A DNA stretch of 64,000 nt from Argopecten irradians. Taxonomy: Eukaryota; Mollusca; Bivalvia; Pectinida; Pectinidae. The stretch covers positions 30,633,540 to 30,697,539 of the forward strand of contig NC_091134.1 of assembly GCF_041381155.1 (NCBI RefSeq), written 5' to 3'. The notes below the pieces were generated by a model, which saw only the letters and a program-made list of their open reading frames with translations, did no database searches and was not told the origin of the DNA. Below are positions 12,901 through 23,687 of this stretch, piece by piece; positions within the stretch are counted from its first letter, which is position 1, and every line of letters begins with the position of its first letter. A program made the position numbers and the translations under genes.

Positions 12901-15113
12901 AATGCATGTATATCATAGTAATTTTCATGCAAAAATTCAATGGTGCTGCTAAGAATTTAGCATTTTGAATATCCCCATATTGTATATGTAAATTCAGTTA
13001 TATTTTCAAGTGATTACAGTGTATGAAATATTATATCATTTCAGATGACAAATGAAATTATTTACAAGATGACTTTGTGCCAAAATAATGCTGCAAAATT
13101 AAAGTTATGGATGATATTTTATTCAATAGATAAGTCTGATGCTGGGTTACCTCCCCTTTCTTTGATTACATTTAACCAATGATGGTCAGCCTTTATTAAT
13201 TATTCATGCTTTTTCTTTTGAGTCTCCTTGCACTTTTTCCAAAATAAAGGTGACAAAAGCCATACACTCATTACTGAACTTATATACTGCATATCATTAT
13301 TCCTTCAACTTCAACATACATTTTTTTGATATCTAAGGTAGTTATGATCCTGGCATCCTGAGCAATCTGTATTTATAATTATTAGACCAAAGATACAAAT
13401 GTACAGCAGCAAAGACCAGGACATTGCTCAGCTGGTCTACAGGTATATATACAATTCGCAAAACACAAAATGTGAAAAAACTGTACACACTACTAGTACA
13501 TAAGAAACATCAATGTTACAGAAGGAACATTAATACAGGATGTCAAAATCATTCATTTTTCAATAAACTTGATTTTATATGAGTTCTATTGAAATTACTA
13601 ACATATAACTTAATATAATAAATTGCATGATTTAAACACTCAAAAAGTATACCAGATAGTTATAATACACAAAGATCCACTGGTACTTTATCTATCACGG
13701 TTATATATATATACACAGGAAGGTGACAGTTAACAAGACTGTGACAGATCCATCTGATATAATGTTACTTACTTTTCTCACCATATCTATATAGCTTATG
13801 TGTATTATTTTTCTCATGGTGCGAAAAAATCTGACACCTACAAATCTGTTGGTATTCACATATCTGATACAATTCAAGATTTTTATTTATTTATTTTACA
13901 AAAAAATAATTAATAGTAACTACATTGAGTGAAAACCAACATCAAGCAAAATATGAAACCATGCATTTATGATCAACCAACAATTGATTTAACAAAGGAA
14001 AAAATATGAATTACAACACATAACACATGACGGTATCAAATCTTATTTCCATGCAACAATATTATTATAATATATAAACATGATACACGGAAAGAAAAAA
14101 AAAGAACACATTTTTGGCTAACATTTAAACTTAGATTCTATCAGGTACACTACAAAATAGTTCTATAAGTCTAGATCTGTACATACCTAGAATAGCAGGT
14201 CGACCAACTACTATAATAAACAACAAACACAAACAGAATAGGCTCAGTTCAAGATAACTAAATAGCTACATTAATCATCAACATTCTCCAAAAATAGAAT
14301 GCATGTATATCATAGTAATTTTCATGCAAAAATTCAATGGTGCTGCTAAAGAATTTAGCATTTTGAATATCCCCATATTGTATATGTAAATTCAGTTATA
14401 TTTTCAAGTGATTACAGTGTATGAAATATTATATCATTTCAGATGACAAATGAAATTATTTACAAGATGACTTTGTGCCAAAATAATGATGCAAAATTAA
14501 AGTTATGGATGATATTTTATTCAATAGATAAGTCTGATGCTGGGTTACCTCCCCTTTCTTTGATTACATTTAACCAATGATGGTCAGCCTTTATCAATTA
14601 TTCATGCAAAATCTCAAAGAGCTATGCTGGTCTACAAACTCTGATCAAAGTCAAAGGGTTAGATATATAAAACTATATATACCAATATATCCAAGAAAAA
14701 ACATGTACTCAAACATATGCAAAAATTAAGGAATGTTTATTGTGTTTTCATTGGTACATGAAGAACAGTTACCTTATAATTATTATATCTACATAGCTAT
14801 AATTGAAAAACATGTAAATAAAAAATAAACAATTACAAAGGATAAATCTGATAGCCTGTTTTACAGCTAGATTTGATAAATGTGGAAGAGACTTCCCAGA
14901 AAATGACAATCATGAATATATTTTGTCTACACCGTTCATATCATACTTCATTGCCCCATATATGCTATACATGTTAATTACAGTCACCGAAGCCATATAG
15001 GTAATAATTAGTGGTCACCTTCTGATACTATATACTATAGTGTTATACCTACCAGCTGTTTCCTCTGCAGCTAACATGTGCAGCTTTACATCATCATCCA
15101 CTGCACCCGCCAT
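905..15113 (-). CDS. Anoctamin (TMEM16) family gene, 5' part; runs off the left edge
   Basis: Anoctamins are multi-pass membrane Ca2+-activated chloride channels or lipid scramblases. Only the cytosolic N-terminal region lies here. Shared exons on the minus strand are 5569-5711 (an acidic linker rich in D/E), 1380-1544 and 905-1000. The last two encode the anoctamin dimerisation domain: FFKDGRRRIDYILAY, then VFERNLVSEGLELEYD, then YVKVHIPWPVLTRYAEILK. These match the family pattern of 'FFRDG.RRIDY', 'REVFERN' and 'APWEVL..YAE'. Exon lengths 143, 165 and 96 keep one frame across all junctions. Acceptors are clean; the donors at 1380 (gtgatg) and 905 (gttaat) are weak. The membrane segments and stop codon lie left of base 1, and I see no further convincing exon in 1-904. 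The 5' end is one of three candidate first exons (15053-15113, 9236-9293, 8078-8195), each ending in phase 1. The paralog cannot be settled; the N-terminus looks closest to the ANO3/4 type by memory of motifs. Confidence 0.88.
7874..7960. repeat. Short MITE-like element with 16-bp inverted ends
   Basis: AACTCATTCACCCCTG at the left end is matched by its reverse complement CAGGGGTGAATGAGTT at the right end, enclosing about 55 bases. It lies in an anoctamin intron. The compact size and precise inverted ends suggest a non-autonomous DNA transposon. Confidence 0.6.
8078..8212 (-). CDS. Anoctamin candidate first coding exon C
   Basis: ATG at 8195 opens 39 codons, starting MDRQNSREPLWDMPSRNRTS and containing FADFESFNPMATI, then one G before a gtgggt donor. 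This is again phase 1 and in frame with exon 5569-5711. A good acceptor (actttcag) lies at 8213-8214 with an in-frame TAA between it and the ATG, so in a transcript this would be a second exon carrying the start codon, spliced to an upstream non-coding exon. I do not recognise the peptide from other proteins. Confidence 0.55.
9236..9293 (-). CDS. Anoctamin candidate first coding exon B
   Basis: ATG at 9293, preceded in frame by a TAA two codons upstream, opens 19 codons (MSVNCGDLNGDHIPADQVV) plus one G before a strong gtaagt donor. The phase-1 end fits exon 5569-5711 exactly as exon A does. It is probably an alternative first exon with its own promoter, because the in-frame upstream stop rules out reading through from another coding exon. 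Confidence 0.6.
9580..9649. repeat. Two-copy 35-bp tandem duplication
   Basis: A 35-bp unit beginning TAATGAGGATCCAATTCATA occurs twice in direct tandem with no mismatch visible. It looks like a recent local duplication in intronic sequence, with no coding content. Confidence 0.85.
11737..14607. repeat. 1.4-kb tandem segmental duplication in anoctamin intron 1
   Basis: Copy 1 (about 11737-13207) and copy 2 (about 13208-14607) are direct repeats, both starting near TTTTCTTTTGAGTCTCCTTG and ending near ATTATTCATGC. They are nearly identical over most of their length. Copy 2 lacks about 95 bases near its start and about 20 bases in the middle, and carries an extra 26-28 bases near 14237-14263. 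No gene is seen in either copy. It lies between candidate first exons A and B, so any regulatory element in it would be doubled. Confidence 0.92.
15053..15113 (-). CDS. Anoctamin candidate first coding exon A
   Basis: ATG at 15113 opens 20 codons (MAGAVDDDVKLHMLAAEETA) ending in one extra G before a gtaggt donor. That phase-1 end joins the AT at the start of exon 5569-5711 to make an Asp codon and keeps the anoctamin frame open. The start context (ATAATGGCG) is good. This is the most upstream candidate start. Acidic residues near the N-terminus resemble the following acidic exon. No transcript evidence is available, so its use is inferred from splice phase only. Confidence 0.6.
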
Positions 15114-16512
15114 TATGAACAGGTTGTTGTTACAGCTCTCATATACAGGGGTGTATTCTCAGGTACCACAACACCTGTAATCAATAACAATAGTACAATT
15201 GATCTATTGTTGGTGATGTTCATTTCATTGTTAGATAACAGTGTAAATTACAACAACACTTTCATAGCACTTCTAACTTGTTAATTTAGTTTGTATGTTT
15301 TTTTGTTGTTGTTTTTATAAACACATTTACATTAAAACGATTAATAATAATATAGCAATGCAATGTGAAAGGATTGACAATATTGGTCAACATTAATGCT
15401 TGAATTCACATGTACATAAGTATGATTTAAATATTAATTATAAGAAAAAAAACATGATGAAGTCAAACACATTGTATTTACCATTATTCAATTAATGTCA
15501 ATAAAGGAAATACTAATAAATACAAAATATCATAGTACAGCATATATAATTCTCATGAAATATGTATAATTATTGTAGCTGTCAAATTAAATACTACATC
15601 AAAGTCTATTAAGTACATGACTGACATAGGTTATCAGGACATACAATCTATGATGAGGAATGGAGTAGTCCTAAGATTATACATAGATGGCAATCAAGAT
15701 GTACATATACCTTGTGTGTAAACAGCTGTCAGGTACATGTGTATAACATGTGTAGTTAGTCTACATTGTACTGTCTACAGACACTGAAGGCAACACACAA
15801 CAAGTGTGACTACATGTGTACTAACCTGTGTATAGTACACACAAATACCACTGTATACAAACTGACCTTCAGGTCTCATAACACAGTGACACCTGTACAG
15901 GTGTAGTAACACTTTATAACTACACATACTTACCTGTAGTATATATATATTGTCTGCATATATTCTAACAGACTTAGGTCTGTGTAGGTGTACAGAAAAT
16001 CAAAACATTCACATCTTAATATTCCTGAATGCTGCTATACTCAACATTCTGATCTTGATTTCAGTTGAAATTACATCTTAATGTAATCTGATCCTATACA
16101 TGTAATTTTATACTAGCCCTGATGCCTACTAGTGGGAACAGACATTCTCTACTACTACATAATACTTCTCTGGCCCTAAGTATTTAGGACAACACAAACA
16201 GACAGCATTGTAAATACCACACATTCCTGGGTGTGCCATTGTTATCATTCAGTAGTGAGTGTTAAAATGAAGCATTCTTCATAAAAAAATAAAAAGAGCA
16301 TTGAAGACTTCCCGCATGGTGTTGTTTTTGTAGTCAAAACAGCCTATTCCAGCCTCAAAGAAATAAATGCACGTACATTTTGTAGAGCATAATTTGATTT
16401 CAAAACTCCTGACATAACATAATAAAAAATTATCAAAATATATTACTGAATTTGTGTCTACAACATTGCCATTATTATATAGTGTAGCAGGATTGGATTG
16501 GGTCAATTATCG
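15114..16512. other. Flank upstream of anoctamin exon A
   Basis: AT-rich non-coding sequence, including short AT-repeat runs (for example near 15943-15951). No open reading frame with family similarity and no clear promoter motif was recognised. Confidence 0.4.
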
Positions 16513-16591
16513 ATGACAAGGTAGCTCTGTCAGTAGAGCACTCGGCTAGTGTTTGGAGGGTCCCGGGTTTGAATCCCGGTCTGGCTGCTAC
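16513..16591 (+). repeat. tRNA-like sequence, probably a SINE head or tRNA pseudogene
   Basis: The segment has an A-box-like GTAGCTCTGTCAGTAGAGCA with a paired D stem (GCTC/GAGC) and a near-perfect B box in CCCGGGTTTGAATCCCGG, where the T stem is fully paired. The anticodon loop reads CTAGTGT (AGT at the anticodon position, Thr-like). The 3' acceptor strand CTGGCTG has no complement at the 5' side (GATGACAAG), so it is unlikely to be a functional tRNA. A tRNA-derived SINE 5' region is the better reading. Confidence 0.65.
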
Positions 16592-17324
16592 ATTTACTTC
16601 TCTCCTGTTTCAATAAATAGAAAACCCCATTCCTATATCCTTTTCTGCACACCTTAAGTTGATAATGATTTAAATTGCATTCAATGACTCAGCAAATACA
16701 TAACATATGTTCTTTTCCTTGCATATCAAATTACATTGTTTTCTTTTTTCTAATGATATCCTTGGTTATATGTGATTCATATGTAACTTTGTGTTCTCTT
16801 TGATAATACACAATTTCATGCCATTTAACTACATAATGATATAAATGATTAAATAGAGTGAATGTATGATTTTATTATTTACTGAACTTCAAAACAGTAT
16901 GAAATTAAACTTTTCTTTCATAATGGTTTTATGTTTGGTGTTGTCTTCGTGTTCTATTTGTCTAACTATAAGATTACGAAGAAACACCAAAACGACCTCC
17001 CCGTTCCAACTTCCAAGGCAAGACTTAGATGTTATTAAAACTTAGAGAAAACAGCTACCTGATACTTTATTGCTTCTACCAAGTGTAACTTCAGACCGGC
17101 AGGTAGCCTGTCATAAATAATCAAAAGAGATAGGCTTAGGCCTACTGAGGGGATAATAATTGTGATTCGCATGACTGAGTTTTCACTGTCACTTTGGACG
17201 AAAGTATCCCCGTAAATTTTCCTCCAGTATTGTATGGATTTTCGAGTCTATAAATGATGACTCTCTGTGATAATTTTTTGCTCTCTCAATATGGCCAGTA
17301 AATAAAGAATTTCGAGTTACTTAC

Positions 17325-17420
17325 ACGACAAATGGTAGTAAATTCAACTTTTTAGAAGCCGGTGGATGTGATTGATTCCCAAAGTAGCCACAGCTGTGGG
17401 ACAGGAAGCTAAGTCGACAG
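17325..17420 (-). other. Possible 5' non-coding exon of the anoctamin gene
   Basis: On the minus strand a consensus-like donor (GT followed by AAGTAAC) lies at 17324 downstream of a less AT-rich stretch without an obvious reading frame. Its position upstream of exon A and the acceptor in front of exon C would fit a 5' untranslated exon. The transcription start is not recognisable; this is a weak inference. Confidence 0.22.
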
Positions 17421-17682
17421 CGCCCTCACTTGTCAGGCATCGGCATAATCATTCATGCGTAAACAGAAAATGGGGCCCGCGACGGGATATTTCATAATAC
17501 AGATAAAAAATAGAACCCACTGATAATAAGTGCATACAATCAGCTATTTAATACAACAATTTATTATTAAATCTAATATCAAGTAATTATATTAAAACCA
17601 GTATACAATAGTTATTATACAAAGAGAAGACCTTTGATTTCTGAATACGATGTAGGTAATATAATGGGAAAAAATTATGTGT

Positions 17683-17885
17683 GTTTAGGGTTACATTGGG
17701 GGAAAAATAGGGTCGGGAGGTCGGGGAGTTCTCTTACTTTATTTTTTTAGTGTCTTTCACTCTAAAGTAATGGCCAGAACTGGAGTCTGAGATCGAAATC
17801 CCGACTTTAATTTTTTTTCGTCGAAAAGTGGAAAAGAATTTAGGGTCGGGGGTAAAAAAATAGGGTCGATCGGGTAACCCTAAAC
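17683..17885. repeat. MITE-like element with 12-bp inverted ends
   Basis: GTTTAGGGTTAC at the left and GTAACCCTAAAC at the right are exact inverted repeats enclosing about 180 bases. Both flanks also carry 'atagggtcg'-type stretches. No target duplication is clear. Confidence 0.5.
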
Positions 17886-19077
17886 AGTCATAGTTTTTTT
17901 TTGGCCTAATGTTATTATTTCTGCATAAAAACAGAAACATACATAGATTGAAATAGGAAACTCCCTCTTTGTCTTTGTTTACAAGCAGAGGGACCTCCGG
18001 TTTACAAGCATTTTCCTTTGGCTAACTACTTTTATAGTGTATTCTTTTAAACATCAACACAAAATTTAAACATGAAATCATGGTTGATGTGAACAGTTTT
18101 TTCCGATTTATGTTATTTGATATGATTTTTGAAAGCATGAAAATAAGGGTTTTTTTCCTGGTTTTTCGAAAATCAGACATTCAAAACAGTGCATTTTGTT
18201 AAAATATTATCTTTTCTTACAAATATGTACTCTTACCATCTGAAAATTACTTAAACATATCAAAGTTATTCTGCTGTATTTAACTATTTAATAAAGACTT
18301 TATCTTCAACAAAAAAACAAAAAAAAGAACAAAAAAACATAGGGAAATACAGAGATACATCTAGATCTGCCGATCATAAAAATGGCAACGTCTCTAATAT
18401 ATCTATCTATTCAGAATGATATCTACGTCAAGAAAATGTTAAAACCACTGTTTGATTTTTTTATAAGAAATCGTCTCATGTAGTTGTCTTCATAAAGACG
18501 GCAAATATCCAAAATGATCCACAACAAGTCAATATTAACAGCACTAACAAAATCATTTATTTTACTTTTATGATTACTTTGTTCATTCCTAAATATTATC
18601 TGTACCCCTGCAGTTTGAAAGCGTTAATCTAATACCAATGTCGCTACCCTCACTCATTTGAAATATTTTCGTGATTTTAATTCATAAAAAACACCCACAC
18701 TATTCGGCTGATAAAATGTATATCCATCCCAGAATCATCGTGTCAGATGATTATTTTTTCTCTCAGAAATCCTACACTTCCTGACACTATTATCAGATAT
18801 TTCTATTATATTTATTTTTGTACACACCTTTTCATGTTTTATTTTTAAAATAGGCCCTCCATGTACCAGTTTCATCATACAAGTTCTCAAGATTTTGCAT
18901 TTGTAGTAAGAGTTGTTTCCCGTGGATAAGACTTGCCGATATTGTTTGTTGTTCCATCCAAATTTATAAGCCGACGAAGAATGTTATAATATCAAAATAT
19001 CCTCACTTTTGTTGAAACTGACATTGTTTTATTGTTTTTAATCATTAAAATGTAACTGTAAAACGCGATTAATCATT
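17886..19077. other. Intergenic sequence without recognised genes
   Basis: AT-rich, with an A-rich stretch near 18308-18340. No exon or repeat family was recognised. Confidence 0.4.
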
Positions 19078-19705
19078 TTGTGCAAAGTCCCAAAAGCTAA
19101 GACTTCTCTTCGTCTATCACAAACAGATTTGAAACTTCAGTCAGTCATCAACACCATTGGCAACAAAGACAGTGTACCGAAACAAACAATAAACTGTTTA
19201 AAATACAACCAACACTTAATCCTAAACAGTCCAGTCGGAGAGACCGCAGAAAGGAAGTTGTTCTCTCTAGGCTCCCAACTGGACACAAATATTTTACACA
19301 TTATCTATTGAGAGGGGAGGATCCTCCTACATGCTATGCATGTTTTAGTGCACTGTATTGAATTTAAACACATACGAGATAAGTACTACGATGTCTCCGA
19401 CTTGTACACCTCGTTCCATGTCGTGAGAAATAATACTATTTTCAATTATCTAAAAGAAATCGGTATTTCAAAATATGAACGGAAGTTCTCACTTTTCATC
19501 AACATTCTGTATGCTTTTTCTCGTGTGTTTTAGCCAAACTATTTTATCCCTTCTTTTATAAAATCAACATTTACAATCTGTGTTTTAGTTCTTACTAGCC
19601 TTTTTTAGACGCAATCATTGTATATATCCTGATATTAGTGCCTGACTGGTAGTTTGGCCCCAAATGACCTTAGTTGGCTATGGGCCGTAAAACTAAAAAA
19701 AAGTT
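19078..19705 (+). mobile_element. Decayed 3' end of a non-LTR retrotransposon (LINE)
   Basis: Pieces in different frames read like the C-terminus of a LINE polyprotein: RRKEVVLSRLPTGHKYFTHY, then GEDPPTCYAC, then HCIEFKHIRDKYYDVSDLYT and FNYLKEIGISK. The order (a basic segment, a CxxC pair, an H...C...F segment, a final LKEIG) matches the end of many invertebrate LINE ORF2 products. A frame change after the CYAC segment and stops around it show decay. The 3' region ends with TTGGCTATGGGCCGTAAAAC followed by an A-rich tail, which fits a LINE 3' terminus. The reverse transcriptase domain is absent, so this is a 5'-truncated copy. Confidence 0.7.
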
Positions 19706-21272
19706 ATACATGTTTTAGCTTACCTAAATACTACACTTTATGTTTAGTGTCATTTAGGTAAAGATGGAGATCATTCATGAAATGTTAAATAATATTGGAC
19801 TTAAAGGTTATCCCCTTGTTTAAGCCCACTGTTGGATGACGGCATGCATTAATGCGCATTTCAGGTTTGCAAACACATTTTCTACTAGGCCTAATTAAAA
19901 AAGAAAAAAAATCAACTCCATTTTTGAGAAGTTTATACAGTAACACAGGTCTATTTAAAGAATCATAAGATTTTTTGTAGATATTAAATCATATATAATT
20001 TCTGTCTTGAATTGAATGATGTCTTCCTCAAGATTTTTAAAGTGAACACATTATCCGTGGCATGATGACCGTGTCTAGAACCTAACTAATGTTTGCATAT
20101 GTGATTATTATATTCAATGTAGTTATTTAGTCCTTGTAACTACCAATGACTACAGCTGATAACATTGAATCATCTGTATATATCATTGTCATCAATGTCC
20201 CGGCTTGTAAAGTGAAGGCATTAGTGCCAGGTTTCATGTTTCTGATATTTTACCGATAAGATTTTATTAAAAAAGGTTGGTTATTGTTGGAAGTAAATAA
20301 CTTGTCCCTATATAAATTCGTGAAAAAAAATAGGTCTTGTCCGCATGTCTTATCTTGTTTCAATCATTTTATTGCTTGTTTCCCCTCATTGTAAAAGGAT
20401 AGGCCAATTGAGTGTTGCTTATAATTTTCATATGATCTATTGACAGAGAAGAGTTATCTTTCATTGTGTTTAATAAAGTTTTGGGATTAAATTGATAGAG
20501 TCTTTGTTTGTGTTTTGTGTAAGCAATGCAAACAGTCGCAGTCTTTGAGAGTCTTGACTCTTAAGTGATATTCCTCAGTGCTGGAAATGGCTCAGAAGTC
20601 TTTGTATCTCCGATATAACAATATATAATATAATATGACAAATACCTAAGACTGTGGAAATGTCAAGTAAGTACGAACACGTGTACTTAGTTCACGAACG
20701 TATGACAAACATAAAAGGGATATCTAGAAAGGGCAATCTGGGAAATCAGACAAAACAAAACGAAATAAAACTAGGACCAGTCCTATAAGGTTGTAAAATT
20801 GACCAATGCTACCTCTATTGCATGCATGTAGTTGTAAAAGAACATGCGACTTAATTTGGTGTATTGTTTTTTCTCTGTTTTTTTTTATAGACAGTTTTCT
20901 TCTTTTTAAATATGACAATATGGAAGCATTCAACTTAAGATAAAAAAAAAAAAGTATTTCAAAGAGTCGTTTATGAAACATTCCGCTATGGAATAAAGCC
21001 ATTTTTTCTGTGCTTGAAATAGGGGTCGGTCAGACTGCACTGGTTTCCAAGTCAAGCAAACAAAATAACTACTCACTTCCTTTTCATGGCCAGAGTGTCT
21101 CAGAACCGATCTATGAAACGTGATACTTCTGCTCATTATATATAATTCAATTTTAAATGCATATTTTTTTTAACATTATCAGCTTTAATGTTTCTCTTCA
21201 TGTTCATCCCATTGACAGTTGAATAATCGGTCATTCTGCGGTTGTTTTTTTTTTCATTGGTAAAAATATTAA
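19706..21272. other. Intergenic sequence without recognised genes
   Basis: AT-rich non-coding sequence. Open frames on the minus strand at 20724-21136 show no domain-like composition and contain low-complexity phenylalanine and serine runs. Confidence 0.4.
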
Positions 21273-21488
21273 TCACATCTGTATCAACAGTAGTTTTTGC
21301 TCAGTGCTTTGCCGTGACTTTCCGAGATTTGAAATTAATTTTATAGGTACATAACTTTCTTGTATTTGTGCTGGTTTTTCTCTCAGCTTAGCGTCAGCGA
21401 AGCATTCTATTTTTCTGCTCACTAGTATACTACAGAGAGCTAAAACAATGACGTCACCAGATAATCTTTCTCGAGCGTCAGAATCCAT
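21273..21488 (-). pseudogene. Possible relic of a La-motif (LARP-like) segment
   Basis: A 71-codon frame contains KIECFADAKLRE followed by SYVPIKLISNLGKSRQST. This loosely follows the La motif, where a 'QIEFYFSDANL' segment is followed by a 'GYVxLKLISSFxxVKxLT' segment, as in LARP6 and LARP7. Key aromatic residues of the motif are missing and the spacing between the segments is short. No flanking exon was found. If the similarity is real this is a decayed fragment; it may equally be chance. Confidence 0.25.
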
Positions 21489-22432
21489 GATAACTGGTAC
21501 TGATTATGTGACCAGGTAGGGTGTACTGTTCGGTGTCTTTACTTCAATAGTATGCATCAGCCAGAAAATAAAACGTCCAAGTATCACAATGAAACAACCC
21601 GAACATGGTCCTCCAAGTTATTATACATACTGCGCAGACTGTCAGTAACATAAGTTGATAATAACAATTTCTTGCACGTTTTCATGAAAATTAGTCCAAG
21701 ACTAATAAAAGCTTTAAAATTACACTTTAACAACTTTCAAAACTTGTTTTTATGTGGTATGTACGAGTGTGATTTCTATATTAAGATGACTTACAAGGAC
21801 AAAAACTACAAACAATTTTTGGTACTATTTTTAACATTTACTACTACATCGTATTATTAAAACATGAATGAACATCACTATGGGAGAGTTATATAACCGG
21901 TAAAGCTTTCCAAAATGGTATACAGCTTTCATACACCATTTTTAATAATTTTAAAATGACATCACTGTATATATACACAATGTGTTTTTTCTCAAACAAG
22001 AAACTTGTGCCAGTTCTTGTTTATTTGATAAATTCCAAATTAGCCGTTGGATTGCGCTTAAAACATGATGATTTGTAGCAATGACATGTAGATAGCGTAT
22101 CGAAGATGCTCTTCAGGATTTCGTGGCTTTAGTCTGCGTTGTCTAACTGTACGATTAATACAAACAATAGCTTAGATGGAATCAGAAGAATCAGTTGTTG
22201 TATCACAGATACATATTGGTGATGTGGGCAGATCTAGATAAATATCTGCAATGAAGTACGTATGTACACCAACGTCTAGAACATGTCATCTGCTCGTAAA
22301 ACACAGCCAAGAAATCGATATCCTGAAAATCTCATCGCGTCTTGCTGAAACGACACCAATCTAACATTATGTAATGTTGTATTGCCTGTGAACGGGGACA
22401 TCTTACAAGGTTAATCAAACGTTGATCTATGC

Positions 22433-23395
22433 CACTTTGCCTGTTGTTTATCTGTTTATCATTCACTTAGCCTGTTGTTGATCACTACACCTCACTTAGC
22501 CTGTTGTTTATCTGTTTATCATTCACTTAGCCTGTTGTTATTATCTTTACCTCACTTCGCCTGTTGTTGATCACTCACTTAGCCTGTTGTTGTTTATCTG
22601 TTTATCATTCACTTAGCCTGTTGTTGATCACTCACTTAGCCTGTTGTTGATCTTTCACTTAGCCTGTTGTTGATCACTCACTTAGCCTGTTGTTTATCTG
22701 TTTTATCATTCACTTAGCCTGTTGTTTATCGCTCACTTCGCCTGTTGTTGATCACTCACTTAGCCTGTTGTTTATCTGTTTATCATTCACTTAGCCTGTT
22801 GTTGATCACTCACTTAGCCTGTTGTTGATCACTCACTTAGCCTGTTGTTTATCACTCACTTAGCCTGTTGTTGATCACTCACTTAGCCTGTTGTTTATCT
22901 GTTTATCATTCACTTAGCCTGTTGTTTATCGCTCACTTCGCCTGTTGTTGATCACTCACTTAGCCTGTTGTTTATCTGTTTATCATTCACTTAGCCTGTT
23001 GTTGATCACTCACTTAGCCTGTTGTTGATCACTCACTTAGCCTGTTGTTGATCACTCACTTAGCCTGTTGTTTATCTGTTTATCATTCACTTAGCCTGTT
23101 GTTTATCGCTCACTTCGCCTGTTGTTGATCACTCACTTAGCCTGTTGTTTATCTGTTTATCATTCACTTAGCCTGTTGTTGATCACTCACTTAGCCTGTT
23201 GTTGATCACTCACTTAGCCTGTTGTTTATCGCCAATTTAATATCCTGTTGTTTATCGCTGACTTAGCCTGATGGTTAGCGCTCAATTAGACTGTTATTTA
23301 TCGCTCACGTAGCCTGTTGCTTATCGCTGATGTTATTTATCGCTTATTAGCTGATGTTATTTATCGTTCATTTAGCTTGTTATTTATCCTTCAAA
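22433..23395. repeat. Minisatellite with mixed unit lengths (CACTTAGCCTGTTG core)
   Basis: About 35 copies of a 23-bp unit (CACTTAGCCTGTTGTTGATCA type) are interspersed with a longer variant carrying an extra TTTATCTGTTTATCATT. The two types recur in a regular order, a higher-order pattern. Copies decay toward 23395. It lies just beyond the 3' end of the P450 gene and has no coding potential. Confidence 0.92.
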
Positions 23396-23687
23396 GAGAC
23401 CCAAACTTCCATATATGACCAGGAGCAAAAGTATTGCGACATGTAATATTGCAATACCTTCTACTGTCTGACAAATTGAAGTGGCCACCACGAACATGTA
23501 AATGACCACAGAATAAGTTTCTTTAAGTCTGACTACATTGTATGGGATTATACAACTATATCCACATACCAACTCCTTGGATACATATTTCAATTATAAA
23601 CACACTGGGTAAACAAACTGGATTTGTTAGAAATTTTCAAATGTCACAAACTCAACAGTATGACCTGAATACATTGATTGGTCAATG

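Noticed and set aside
16513..16591. Functional tRNA-Thr gene
   Set aside because: The acceptor stem does not pair and the anticodon stem is imperfect; a SINE head or pseudogene is more likely.
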